From CAZGOM01 sp964542875 (lineage in GTDB: Bacteria > Planctomycetota > Phycisphaerae > Phycisphaerales > Phycisphaeraceae): a DNA stretch of 27,865 nt. Position numbers and translations under genes: made by a program. The notes under the pieces are model-generated. The model was given only the letters and a program-made list of their open reading frames with translations, was not told the DNA's origin and ran no database searches. Below, one piece after another: positions 21,301 to 27,865 of the stretch (its first letter is position 1; each line of letters begins with the position of its first letter). The DNA is taken from assembly GCA_964542875.1 (NCBI GenBank), contig CAZIWA010000070.1, forward strand, positions 1-27,865, read 5' to 3'.

Positions 21301-22404
21301 ATGCAAACGCCATCCGCAGACAAAGACACGCAGGCCCGGCTAGCCCCGCACCGCAAGCGCATCGACGAGATCGATAAGGAGATCGTGGAACTGCTCAACG
21401 AGCGGGCCGGCTGCGTGATCGAGATCGGCAAGATCAAGCACCGGGGTGCGTCGCCGGTGTACGCGCCGGACCGGGAGAGCCAGGTGCTGGCGCAGGTGCG
21501 CGCGCACAACAAGGGGCCGCTGCCGGACAAGTGCGTGACGGCGATCTGGCGTGAGCTGATGTCCGGCAGCTTCGCGCTCGAGCGCGGGCTGCGCGTGGGG
21601 TACCTGGGGCCCGAAGGCAGCTACAGCCACGTGGCGGCCAAGCGTAAGTTCGGGGAAAGCATCGATTACGAACCCATTGATGCCATCAACCAGGTGTTCG
21701 ATAAGATCACCCGGGGGCAACTGGACCTGGGGCTGGTGCCGATCGAAAATTCCTACATCGGGGGGATCAACGAAACCCTCGACTGCCTCTCGCAAACCAC
21801 CGTACAGGTGTGCGGGGAAGTGCTCATCAGCGTGCATCACAACCTTATTTCCAAGTCTCCCCTGGACAAGATCACCAAGGTGTACTCCAAGGCGGAAGCC
21901 ATTGCGCAATGCCGGAACTGGCTTAGCCTGAACCTCAAGGGCGCGACCCGGGTGGATGCGCAGTCGACCTCCAAGGCCGTGGAGATTGCGGCGTCTGAGC
22001 CTGGGGCTGCGGCGATCGGATCGAGCCTTGCCGCGGAGATCTATAACGTTCCCATCGTGGCCAGCGCCATTGAAGATGATGCGACCAACACCACGCGCTT
22101 TTTGATCATCTCCATGGCTCCGGCCCGCCGGACCGGGGACGACAAGACATCAATTACCTTCACCACGGCGCACCAGGCCGGCGCTTTGGCCAATGTGCTG
22201 GATGTGTTTCGGGATCACAAGCTGAACCTGACGCACATCGACCAGCGCCCCAGCAAGCGGGTGAACTGGGAATACAACTTCTTCATCGACTTCCTGGGCC
22301 ACCAGAGCGATGGGAATGTGGCTTCGGCGCTGGAAGCCGCGCGCAAGCACTGCCTGCACCTGTCGGTGCTGGGGTCCTTCCCCAAGGCGTCTGAGGTGTT
22401 TTGA
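21301..22404 (+). CDS. pheA: Bifunctional chorismate mutase/prephenate dehydratase
   Basis: A 367-residue P-protein for phenylalanine synthesis. The chorismate mutase domain is at about 16-95 (RKRIDEIDKEIVELLNER and the IGKIK segment), prephenate dehydratase at about 98-275 (YLGPEGSYSH, VPIENSYIGG, and the catalytic TTRF at 264-267) and a C-terminal ACT domain at about 285-360 with GALANVL (294-300). The ESRP phenylalanine-binding motif of enteric ACT domains reads DQRP (314-317). Feedback control by phenylalanine is probable but may differ. The first 12 residues are an unstructured extension. There is no SD and a -10-like TAAAAT ends six bases upstream. Confidence 0.96.
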   Translation: MQTPSADKDTQARLAPHRKRIDEIDKEIVELLNERAGCVIEIGKIKHRGASPVYAPDRESQVLAQVRAHNKGPLPDKCVTAIWRELMSGSFALERGLRVGYLGPEGSYSHVAAKRKFGESIDYEPIDAINQVFDKITRGQLDLGLVPIENSYIGGINETLDCLSQTTVQVCGEVLISVHHNLISKSPLDKITKVYSKAEAIAQCRNWLSLNLKGATRVDAQSTSKAVEIAASEPGAAAIGSSLAAEIYNVPIVASAIEDDATNTTRFLIISMAPARRTGDDKTSITFTTAHQAGALANVLDVFRDHKLNLTHIDQRPSKRVNWEYNFFIDFLGHQSDGNVASALEAARKHCLHLSVLGSFPKASEVF

Positions 22405-22507
22405 AGCCGGTTACTGAAAGTTAAACTGAATATCACACGCGTTCAGAAGGTTTGGATAGAATCTTTGCGCATTACCCCGGGCGTAAAGTCCCCTGGTTCC
22501 ATCCGTC

Positions 22508-23782
22508 ATGCGCGTGCTGCCTAAATCCGTGTCGAAGCTGCTGCTGGGTGAGAGCGTTCCCAGCACGCGTTCCACGCTTGTGGCATTCAACATCAATGCC
22601 GGCTCACGTGTGGTCTTCGACACGCTTTGCGCGGGCAACTCGATCATTGTGACGGCGTACGCGCTGTCGCTGGGCATCAACAAGAACGACATGGGGTACC
22701 TGTCGGCGTGCATGTACCTTGCGGTGGCGATGCAGGTGATCTGCATCTACATGTTGCCTTCCATCAAAAATCCCAAGCGTTTCGCCATCGGGATCGGCGC
22801 CATTGAGCCGATCGTTCTTATTGGGCTGGTGGCGCTGATGCCGATTGTGCCCGGCCATTGGCGGCTGCCGCTCTTTGTGTCGTTTGTGCTGGTGGCGGCG
22901 GGGACGATGCAGCTTGCGCGGCCGATCATCGATGACTGGATTGCCCAGAGTATTCCCGCGCGCATTCGGCCGGCGTACCTGAGCCATCGTGCGCAGGTGA
23001 TCGCTGGCATGCAGATTCTGATCGTGATGTCCTTCGCCTGGGTTGCCGATCTTTTGGGCAAGGACGACCCCATTGCGATGGGGGGGCTGATCGTATTTGG
23101 ATGCGGGATCGGGCTGCTGTCGGTGATCACCATGCAGGGGGCAAGGGAGCCCAAACCGGAGACCAAGCGGCCTTCAATCCAGGAGTGTATCGGGGTTTTC
23201 TGGCATAAGCCGTTTGCGCGGGTGATGGTGGTGGTGCTGGGGTTTAACCTGCCGTTTTATTTCGCCGCGCCTTATTACCAGACGTTCAACCTGGATGTGC
23301 TGAAGATGAAGGCGACGGAGGCGGCGGCGTTCACGGTGGTGTATGGGGTGAGCAAGTTTGCCGCGTTGTTCATGGCGGCGAAGCTGATCAAGCGGTTGGG
23401 GTCTCGGGCGCTGCTTTTGATTTCGACGCCGTTCTATACGCTGTTTTTCGTCGCGTTCTTGTTTTGCACGCCGGATCGGTATTGGCCGCTGTATATCGCG
23501 TGGTTTTTCATCGGCACGTGCGACGGCTGCTACAACGTGGTGGTGGGGACGGAGCTTTATAAAGCGATTCCACAGAACGGGCCGCGGACGACATTTTTTG
23601 CGACGTACAACATTTTGAGCCTGCTGTGCTACGGCGTGATCGCGGCGATGGTGCCGTCGTTTTTGTATCTGCTGCAAATGCTGGCCCCGTCGGGCGACTC
23701 CTCTTTTTACATGTTGTATGGCCTTGCCGCGGTGCTGATGCTGCCGTGCGGGCTTTCGGGTTTGGCGATGCCGAAGAAGTAG
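22508..23782 (+). CDS. MFS-type transporter
   Basis: A 424-residue integral membrane protein with about 11-12 hydrophobic helices in two bundles, separated by a charged cytoplasmic loop near residues 215-235 (GAREPKPETKRPS). The overall layout is that of the major facilitator superfamily, but I see no diagnostic motif naming the substrate. An N-terminal tail of about 20 residues precedes the first helix. ATG 22508 has no clear SD. A TAGAAT hexamer (near 22457) may be the -10 of a promoter with a leader of about 45 bases. It lies between pheA and the minus-strand PfkB gene. Confidence 0.82.
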   Translation: MRVLPKSVSKLLLGESVPSTRSTLVAFNINAGSRVVFDTLCAGNSIIVTAYALSLGINKNDMGYLSACMYLAVAMQVICIYMLPSIKNPKRFAIGIGAIEPIVLIGLVALMPIVPGHWRLPLFVSFVLVAAGTMQLARPIIDDWIAQSIPARIRPAYLSHRAQVIAGMQILIVMSFAWVADLLGKDDPIAMGGLIVFGCGIGLLSVITMQGAREPKPETKRPSIQECIGVFWHKPFARVMVVVLGFNLPFYFAAPYYQTFNLDVLKMKATEAAAFTVVYGVSKFAALFMAAKLIKRLGSRALLLISTPFYTLFFVAFLFCTPDRYWPLYIAWFFIGTCDGCYNVVVGTELYKAIPQNGPRTTFFATYNILSLLCYGVIAAMVPSFLYLLQMLAPSGDSSFYMLYGLAAVLMLPCGLSGLAMPKK

Positions 23783-24047
23783 AGAAGAAGGGTCTGGGGT
23801 TTTAGGGAGGGTAAAAGCATTTGATGATGGCCCACGCGCCCGGGTTATCGGGGGGCGGGTTGTCGGGTGTCCATCGGAAGCCCAAAGGGGAATCATGCCG
23901 CAAAATGGCATTCATCTTGAATGGCGTGAACTTGCTCGAAGCCCCCTGGTGGCGCGATCACGCGATAACCCGGGTGCATGGGCTGACAAATATCACAAAT
24001 GCTTTCATCCTGAGGGGCTGAGGTCTGGTCAGAGGGAATTAAGAGGA
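23783..24047. other. 265-base gap holding a repeat element
   Basis: No gene is supported. The gap contains the 154-bp inverted-repeat element (23830-23983) and, at 24016-24033 and 24035-24054, short strings shared with other intergenic regions of the window (14567 and 11756). Confidence 0.5.
23830..23983. repeat. 154-bp element with 21-bp terminal inverted repeats (copy B)
   Basis: The left end (23830-23850, GCCCACGCGC then CCGGGTTATCG) and the reverse complement of the right end (23963-23983) match at 19 of 21 positions. The left end is related to copy A at 2862 (28 of 32). The inside has no convincing gene and no transposase. I see no clear target-site duplication. This size and structure fit a MITE-like non-autonomous element or a large structured repeat. 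Confidence 0.65.
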
Positions 24048-24998
24048 TTAAAGGCCGGCGAGCTTTGAGGTGAATGCGTAATCCCGGCCGCCTGAGGCGC
24101 CGCCCAGCGAGGTGACGCAGCATGCGCCGGCGGCGGTGCCGAGCTTGCCGGCCTGTTCCACGGGGAGGCCTTTGATGAGCCCGGTGAGGAGGCCGGCGTA
24201 GAAGGAATCGCCTGCACCGGTGGCATCGACGACGGGGCCGGGGGGCGTTGAGATTGGGATGTGCACGCTGTGGCCGGGTTTGGAACTCAGGAGGACGCCC
24301 TGGCGGCCGAGCTTCACGCCCAGGAGGCCCTGGCCGCCTGCGTTGCGGAAGGTCTGGACGATTTTTTCAGGGTCGTCATGGCCGGTCTGGTGCCTGGCTT
24401 CGGCGTGGGAGGGGACGTAAACATCCAGGTGAGGGAGGCAGTCTTTGAGGGGGTCCATGGTTCCGCCTTGGCCTGCGGCGTCCATTGCGGTTTTACAGCC
24501 GGTGGCGCGGATTTCCTTAAGCACCATGGCCAGGTCGGGGGTGAGCAGGGGCATCATGCTGTAGTAACCCAGCAGCATGTATCTGCTCCGGGCGAACAGG
24601 TCGAGGTTGGCCAGATAGTCCTTGGCGGACATGCGCTTGGTGGCGCCGACGCAGTGGAAGAAGCTGCGTTCGCCGGTGGAATCGATCATGACGACCGTGG
24701 TGCTGGTGGCGCCTTCGGGGTCATCGGCGAGGCCGGTGACGTCGATGCCTTCGGATTTGTAGAGGTTTCGGATGACGGGGGACCAGTCGTCTTTGCCGAC
24801 CCGGGTGAAGACGCCGACGTTGAGGCCCATGCGGGCCATGGTGACGCCGGAGTTGGATGTGATGCCGCCTGCGCGCAGGAGGACAGGCTCCACGTGGTGC
24901 AAAACGCCCTGGCCGATGGGCTGGGTGAGGGAAACGGGTCTGCAGAGGATATCCACAACGCAGGATCCGCAGACGAGGCAGTCAAGGGATTGGGTCAT
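24048..24998 (-). CDS. PfkB-family carbohydrate kinase
   Basis: A 316-residue ribokinase-fold sugar or nucleoside kinase. GGITSNSGVTMARMGLNVGVFTRVG (about 44-68) is the N-terminal PfkB signature with the substrate-binding region, and VVDATGAGDSFYAG (256-269) is the C-terminal signature with the catalytic base Asp264. It phosphorylates a small sugar or nucleoside with ATP in the cytoplasm; the substrate cannot be named from sequence. The first 10 residues contain two cysteines (CLVCGSC). ATG 24998 fits the family start. A much longer upstream open frame is only antisense to dedA. It diverges from dedA. Confidence 0.92.
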   Translation of the reverse strand: MTQSLDCLVCGSCVVDILCRPVSLTQPIGQGVLHHVEPVLLRAGGITSNSGVTMARMGLNVGVFTRVGKDDWSPVIRNLYKSEGIDVTGLADDPEGATSTTVVMIDSTGERSFFHCVGATKRMSAKDYLANLDLFARSRYMLLGYYSMMPLLTPDLAMVLKEIRATGCKTAMDAAGQGGTMDPLKDCLPHLDVYVPSHAEARHQTGHDDPEKIVQTFRNAGGQGLLGVKLGRQGVLLSSKPGHSVHIPISTPPGPVVDATGAGDSFYAGLLTGLIKGLPVEQAGKLGTAAGACCVTSLGGASGGRDYAFTSKLAGL

Positions 24999-25088
24999 GA
25001 TTTTCACTCGGAGAGGAACCTTTGGCGTTAGAGGATAACACGCGATAAAAAGATCACGGATGCGACGCCGGAGAGGGGCAAGCTGGCG

Positions 25089-25094
25089 TAGAAT
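25089..25094 (+). promoter_or_regulatory. -10 hexamer of the DedA gene (leaderless or nearly so)
   Basis: TAGAAT (five of six to the consensus) ends nine bases before GTG 25104, with no SD between. The mRNA would begin within about three bases of the start codon. Confidence 0.45.
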
Positions 25095-25103
25095 CTGACC
25101 GCC

Positions 25104-25778
25104 GTGATTGACCCACAACAATTCATCGAAGAAGTCGGCCACCACCCATACCTGGGTTTGGCTGTTTTGATCATCCCGTCGGGCCTTGGTCTTCCGATTC
25201 CTGAAGACATATCGCTCTTGGTGGCGGGCTACCTGTGCTATAAAAACCCGGAATACGCATCGCTCTGGCTGATGATTCCGTGGGCGATGTTCCTGGTGCT
25301 GGGAAGCGACCTGCTGCTTTTCTACATCGGGCGCGCGGTGGGGGAACGGATTGTCAACGTTCCGTTCCTCAAGCGGGTTTTTACGCCTCAGCGGCTGGAG
25401 ATGTGCCAGGAGCTTTTTGAAGCACACGGCGGGAAGATTCTTTTCGCCGGCCGCTTCATGCCCGGCCTGCGCGCTCCGCTGTTTTTTACAGCGGGACATC
25501 TGAAGGTGCCGGCGATCAAAGTGATTCTTTATGACGGCGGCGCAGCGCTCTTAAGCGTTCCCACCATCATCATCCTGGCCTGGTGGTTCGGCGAGCACTT
25601 CGACAAGGTCAAAGCCCTGGTGCGAAAGACCGAATACGCCATCCTTGCGGTGATCGTGCTGGTGGTGATCTTCTATATTATTTCGGTCCTCAACAAGCGC
25701 TTTGTCAATCGGCTGAGCCAGAAGGCCCATGAAAAGATCCAGAATCGGGATGATTCTTCGCCCAAGGACCCCCAATGA
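25104..25778 (+). CDS. DedA-family (VTT-domain) membrane protein
   Basis: A 224-residue inner-membrane protein of the DedA/SNARE-associated family, implicated in lipid (undecaprenyl-phosphate or phosphatidylethanolamine) flipping and membrane homeostasis. It shows LPIPEDISLLVAGYL near the N-terminus and the family core GRFMPGLRAPLFFTAG (about 116-131), in which the PG-x-R arginine is typical, plus four or five hydrophobic segments. The charged C-terminal tail (about 205-224) is cytoplasmic. The start is GTG 25104. Its stop overlaps the ATG of the next gene (ATGA, 25775-25778), so translation is probably coupled. Confidence 0.9.
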   Translation: MIDPQQFIEEVGHHPYLGLAVLIIPSGLGLPIPEDISLLVAGYLCYKNPEYASLWLMIPWAMFLVLGSDLLLFYIGRAVGERIVNVPFLKRVFTPQRLEMCQELFEAHGGKILFAGRFMPGLRAPLFFTAGHLKVPAIKVILYDGGAALLSVPTIIILAWWFGEHFDKVKALVRKTEYAILAVIVLVVIFYIISVLNKRFVNRLSQKAHEKIQNRDDSSPKDPQ

Positions 25779-26527
25779 CCGGTGTTGTTCCCGTCAAAGA
25801 TGCTTATAAGGATGTGTTGGAGCGGATCGCGGCCAGCGCCTCCAAGGCACGCCGCAAAGCTTCAGATGTCACACTGGTGGCGGTGACCAAGTCCGCTTCG
25901 ATTGCGCAGATTCAAGACCTGGTTGCCCTGGGGCACCAGGACCTGGCCGAAAATCGGGTTCAGCAGCTTGTGGCCCGGATGGAAGCCATCACGGCGTTTG
26001 TGGAGCAGCACAACCGGGCCAACCCCGGCCCGGCCAATCGGCTGAACCCGCGTTGGCACATGATCGGCACGCTTCAGCGTAATAAAGTCAAGACGGTGAT
26101 CCCCGCGGTGCACCTGACGCACAGCATCGATACCGTCAGGCTTGCCGAGGACGTCAACGAGTTTGGCATTCAGACGGACAGGACGATCGACGTACTGCTT
26201 CAGGTGAATGTATCGGGCGAGGCTTCCAAGCATGGGATCGCGGCGCCTGCGGTGATTCATGTGGTTGAGCAGCTCTATGCGATGATGCACCTGAACGTTC
26301 GCGGCTTGATGACCATGGCTCCCTATTCGGAGAACCCGGAGGACGCCAGGTCGACCTTTGCCCGGACGTATGAGATTTTTCATGAGATCAAGTCTCAGCC
26401 GTTTGCCGGTGAGAAGTTCAACATCCTGTCCATGGGGATGTCGGGGGATTATGAAGTCGCCATTGAAGAAGGGGCCACGCTCGTGAGAGTGGGCCGAGCG
26501 CTTTTTGGCGATGGCATTCCGGGTTGA
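25775..26527 (+). CDS. yggS: YggS/PROSC-family PLP homeostasis protein
   Basis: A 250-residue single-domain PLP-binding protein with an alanine-racemase-like fold. The PLP lysine is Lys39 in VAVTKSAS. LAENRVQQL, WHMIGTLQRNK, GLMTMAP and SMGMSGDYEVAIEEGATLVRVGRALFG complete the family pattern. It maintains free pyridoxal phosphate and amino-acid balance rather than racemising alanine. Coupled to dedA by a 4-base overlap; this pairing is not the usual one with proC or pilT/yggT genes. The SKT-type motif of most members reads TKS here. Confidence 0.94.
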   Translation: MTGVVPVKDAYKDVLERIAASASKARRKASDVTLVAVTKSASIAQIQDLVALGHQDLAENRVQQLVARMEAITAFVEQHNRANPGPANRLNPRWHMIGTLQRNKVKTVIPAVHLTHSIDTVRLAEDVNEFGIQTDRTIDVLLQVNVSGEASKHGIAAPAVIHVVEQLYAMMHLNVRGLMTMAPYSENPEDARSTFARTYEIFHEIKSQPFAGEKFNILSMGMSGDYEVAIEEGATLVRVGRALFGDGIPG

Positions 26528-26567
26528 GATTGCACGTATACTTCAACCACTCCCCCCCATTACAGCT

Positions 26568-26573
26568 TATAAA
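26568..26573 (+). promoter_or_regulatory. -10 hexamer of nuoC (leaderless)
   Basis: TATAAA (five of six to the consensus) ends six bases before ATG 26580, and the upstream sequence has no SD. This is the clearest instance of the pattern. Confidence 0.5.
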
Positions 26574-26579
26574 TCACTC

Positions 26580-27095
26580 ATGACCCCTCAAGAAATCAGC
26601 CAGCGGTTAAAAGTCAGATTCGGGCCGGCCATTGTTTTGAGCCTGCCGGACGACAAGCACCCCCGGGTGCATATTCAGGCGGCCGACTTGCCCGGGGTGG
26701 CGGAGTTCCTGCATTTGTCGCCGGACCTGGCCTTTGACTGGCTGTCATGTGTAACCGGTGTGGATTACGTGTCAGAAAATAAGATGGCATGTGTTTATGA
26801 CTTGTATTCCACACGGCATGGGCACTGGTTTGCGGTCAAGGCCTACACCGACCGGGCCAACCCGATCGTCCCAAGCGTGATGAAGATCTGGCCGGCGGCG
26901 GACTGGCACGAGCGCGAGATTTTCGATCTTCTGGGCGTAAAGTTCCCCGGCCACACCGATCTGCGGCGGATTTTGCTGCCGGAGGACTGGAAGGGGCATC
27001 CCTTGCGGAAAGACTACGTCTTCCCGCGGGAGTACCACGGCATTCCCGGAAGCTACGAGCTGGACTGGCAGCAAAAGTCCGACTACCCCAAATAA
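26580..27095 (+). CDS. nuoC: NADH-quinone oxidoreductase subunit C (30-kDa type)
   Basis: A 171-residue subunit of respiratory complex I. The family signature WHEREIFDLLGVKFPGH (109-125), followed by LRRILLPEDWKGHPLRKDY (128-146), is intact. The fold sits on the peripheral arm of the complex near the iron-sulfur chain. ATG 26580 is chosen over the upstream in-frame ATG 26505, because the upstream start would overlap yggS and would skip the -10-like hexamer. No other nuo gene follows or precedes: pilM begins 205 bases later. The subunit is therefore encoded away from the rest of complex I, at least in this window. Confidence 0.93.
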   Translation: MTPQEISQRLKVRFGPAIVLSLPDDKHPRVHIQAADLPGVAEFLHLSPDLAFDWLSCVTGVDYVSENKMACVYDLYSTRHGHWFAVKAYTDRANPIVPSVMKIWPAADWHEREIFDLLGVKFPGHTDLRRILLPEDWKGHPLRKDYVFPREYHGIPGSYELDWQQKSDYPK

Positions 27096-27255
27096 CGTTT
27101 CACCCGATACTTGATTCTCCCTGACGTGTTCATGTAGATTGGGCCAGTCCCACCACGCAAACGCAATGCAAGCACACACACGCTATGAGAGGGATCGCGG
27201 TTTTTGACAAGGTTTTATAACTTTATTTCAACCGGGCTTTGACTTTGGAACCGGT

Positions 27256-27264
27256 TGGTATACT
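27256..27264 (+). promoter_or_regulatory. Extended -10 promoter of pilM
   Basis: TGG-TATACT is an extended -10 (TGn plus a five-of-six hexamer) at 27256-27264. TTGACT at 27239-27244 is only 14 bases upstream, too close for a standard -35, but extended -10 promoters can do without. A leader of about 30 bases and a GGAGG site (27292-27296) lead to ATG 27301. Confidence 0.5.
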
Positions 27265-27300
27265 GCCCAAGCCGGACCCATCGGTGTCGGCGGAGGATTT

Positions 27301-27865
27301 ATGGCCAAAAAGAACGACTGCTGGGGTATTGAAGTCGGCGCAAACGCATTAAAGGCCATCCGTCTAGTTAGACGCGGCAATGACGTGAATGTTGCCGAGT
27401 ACGACATCCTGCCTTTCAAGAAAGTCCTGACAACGCCGGACTTAAACGTCGACGAGGCCATCGAAGTCCAACTCGATACGTTCCTTGCGCGGCACCAGGT
27501 CAATAAGTCCACCGTCATGGTTTCGGTTCCCGCTTCGGCGGCGTTCCAGAAGTTTGCCAAACTGCCTCCCGTGGACCCCAAAAAGATCCCTGAGATGGTC
27601 CGGTTTGAGGCGCTTCAGCAGATTCCTTTCCCCATGGATGAAGTGGAGTGGGACTATCAGGTCTTCTCCGCGCCGGATTCGCCGGATACCTCGGTGGGCA
27701 TCGTCGCCATCACCAAGGAAAAGGTGAACCAGTTCCTCAAGAATTACCGGGAAGTGGGCCTGACTGTCGACGGGCTGACGCTTTCGCCCCTGGCTGTCTA
27801 CAACTCCATCGTGTACGACATGAACCTTACGCCCGAGTCTCCGGGCACGATCATGATGGACATCG
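27301..27865 (+). CDS. pilM: Type IV pilus assembly protein PilM (N-terminal part)
   Basis: The first 188 residues of an actin-like ATPase-fold protein; the gene runs off the right edge. The start MAKKNDCWGIEVGANALKAI has the phosphate-1-type strand turn seen in PilM (W/I-G-I-D/E-x-G). VMVSVPASAAFQKFAKLPPV, then PEMVRFEALQQIPFPMDEVEWDYQVF and the GLTVDGLTLSPLAVYNS region follow the family pattern. PilM sits at the cytoplasmic side of the inner-membrane platform and connects PilN/PilO to the motor. The usual pilN, pilO and pilQ neighbours would lie beyond the window. A GGAGG site precedes ATG 27301. Confidence 0.92.
   Translation, partial: MAKKNDCWGIEVGANALKAIRLVRRGNDVNVAEYDILPFKKVLTTPDLNVDEAIEVQLDTFLARHQVNKSTVMVSVPASAAFQKFAKLPPVDPKKIPEMVRFEALQQIPFPMDEVEWDYQVFSAPDSPDTSVGIVAITKEKVNQFLKNYREVGLTVDGLTLSPLAVYNSIVYDMNLTPESPGTIMMDI

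Noticed and set aside
23821..24021. 66-codon open frame inside the repeat element
   Set aside because: It spans the inverted-repeat ends, has no ribosome-binding site and no recognisable domain; better explained by the repeat.
24261..25031. 256-codon plus-strand open frame
   Set aside because: It is the antisense of the PfkB kinase gene with shadow-type composition.
24999..25499. Upstream extension of the PfkB open frame to 483 codons
   Set aside because: The extra residues are the antisense of dedA, and the PfkB family start coincides with ATG 24998.
27204..27209. Perfect TTGACA upstream of pilM
   Set aside because: No -10-like hexamer lies at a 16-18 base spacing; the extended -10 at 27256 explains the promoter better.

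Overview
The window looks like chromosomal DNA of a planctomycete, most likely of the Phycisphaerae type. That is an inference. It rests on a GC-rich sequence, a type IV pilin-like protein with a GFTLIELL leader and an H-x10-DG motif, a secreted sialidase-fold protein with a CxCC cluster, a small HTRG/Cys membrane protein, and many genes that lack a Shine-Dalgarno (SD) sequence. I saw no rRNA, tRNA, CRISPR array, transposase or phage gene.

Layout. 270-1037 is a HigBA-like toxin-antitoxin pair of clearly lower GC. 1201-2847 encodes a large six-helix membrane protein of unknown function. cysH (-) and folK (+) diverge around a REP-like palindrome. 4557-5480 is a CBM9-like protein. The minus-strand block 5525-8239 encodes a small HTRG/Cys membrane protein, a pseudopilin and a secreted beta-propeller. 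A phosphoesterase and an acetyltransferase follow on the plus strand.

9683-15418 is the most coherent accessory region. RidA and an M81 (MlrC-like) protein run leftward. An IclR regulator, an RraA-like aldolase/demethylmenaquinone-methyltransferase-fold protein, an amidohydrolase and an SDR dehydrogenase run rightward. The regulator has a palindrome lying over its own start codon. Together these look like a regulated catabolic cluster whose substrate I cannot name. Two tandemly duplicated PepSY-like lipoproteins, a class I xylose isomerase with a strong terminator, and a membrane-bound SpoIIE/PP2C phosphatase follow.

The right end holds a second RidA with an alpha/beta hydrolase (-), pheA (chorismate mutase/prephenate dehydratase), an MFS transporter, a PfkB sugar kinase (-), and DedA overlapping a YggS-type PLP protein. 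An isolated nuoC and the start of pilM, cut by the window edge, complete it.

Three themes go beyond the gene list. (1) At least six genes have a -10-like hexamer ending 6-9 nt before the start codon and no SD, which points to leaderless transcripts. (2) Several intergenic palindromic or inverted-repeat elements occur, two of them in more than one copy. (3) There are some unusual proteins: a RidA with a 30-residue lysine-rich histone-like tail, a CBM9-like protein without a signal peptide, and a nuoC with no other nuo genes beside it.
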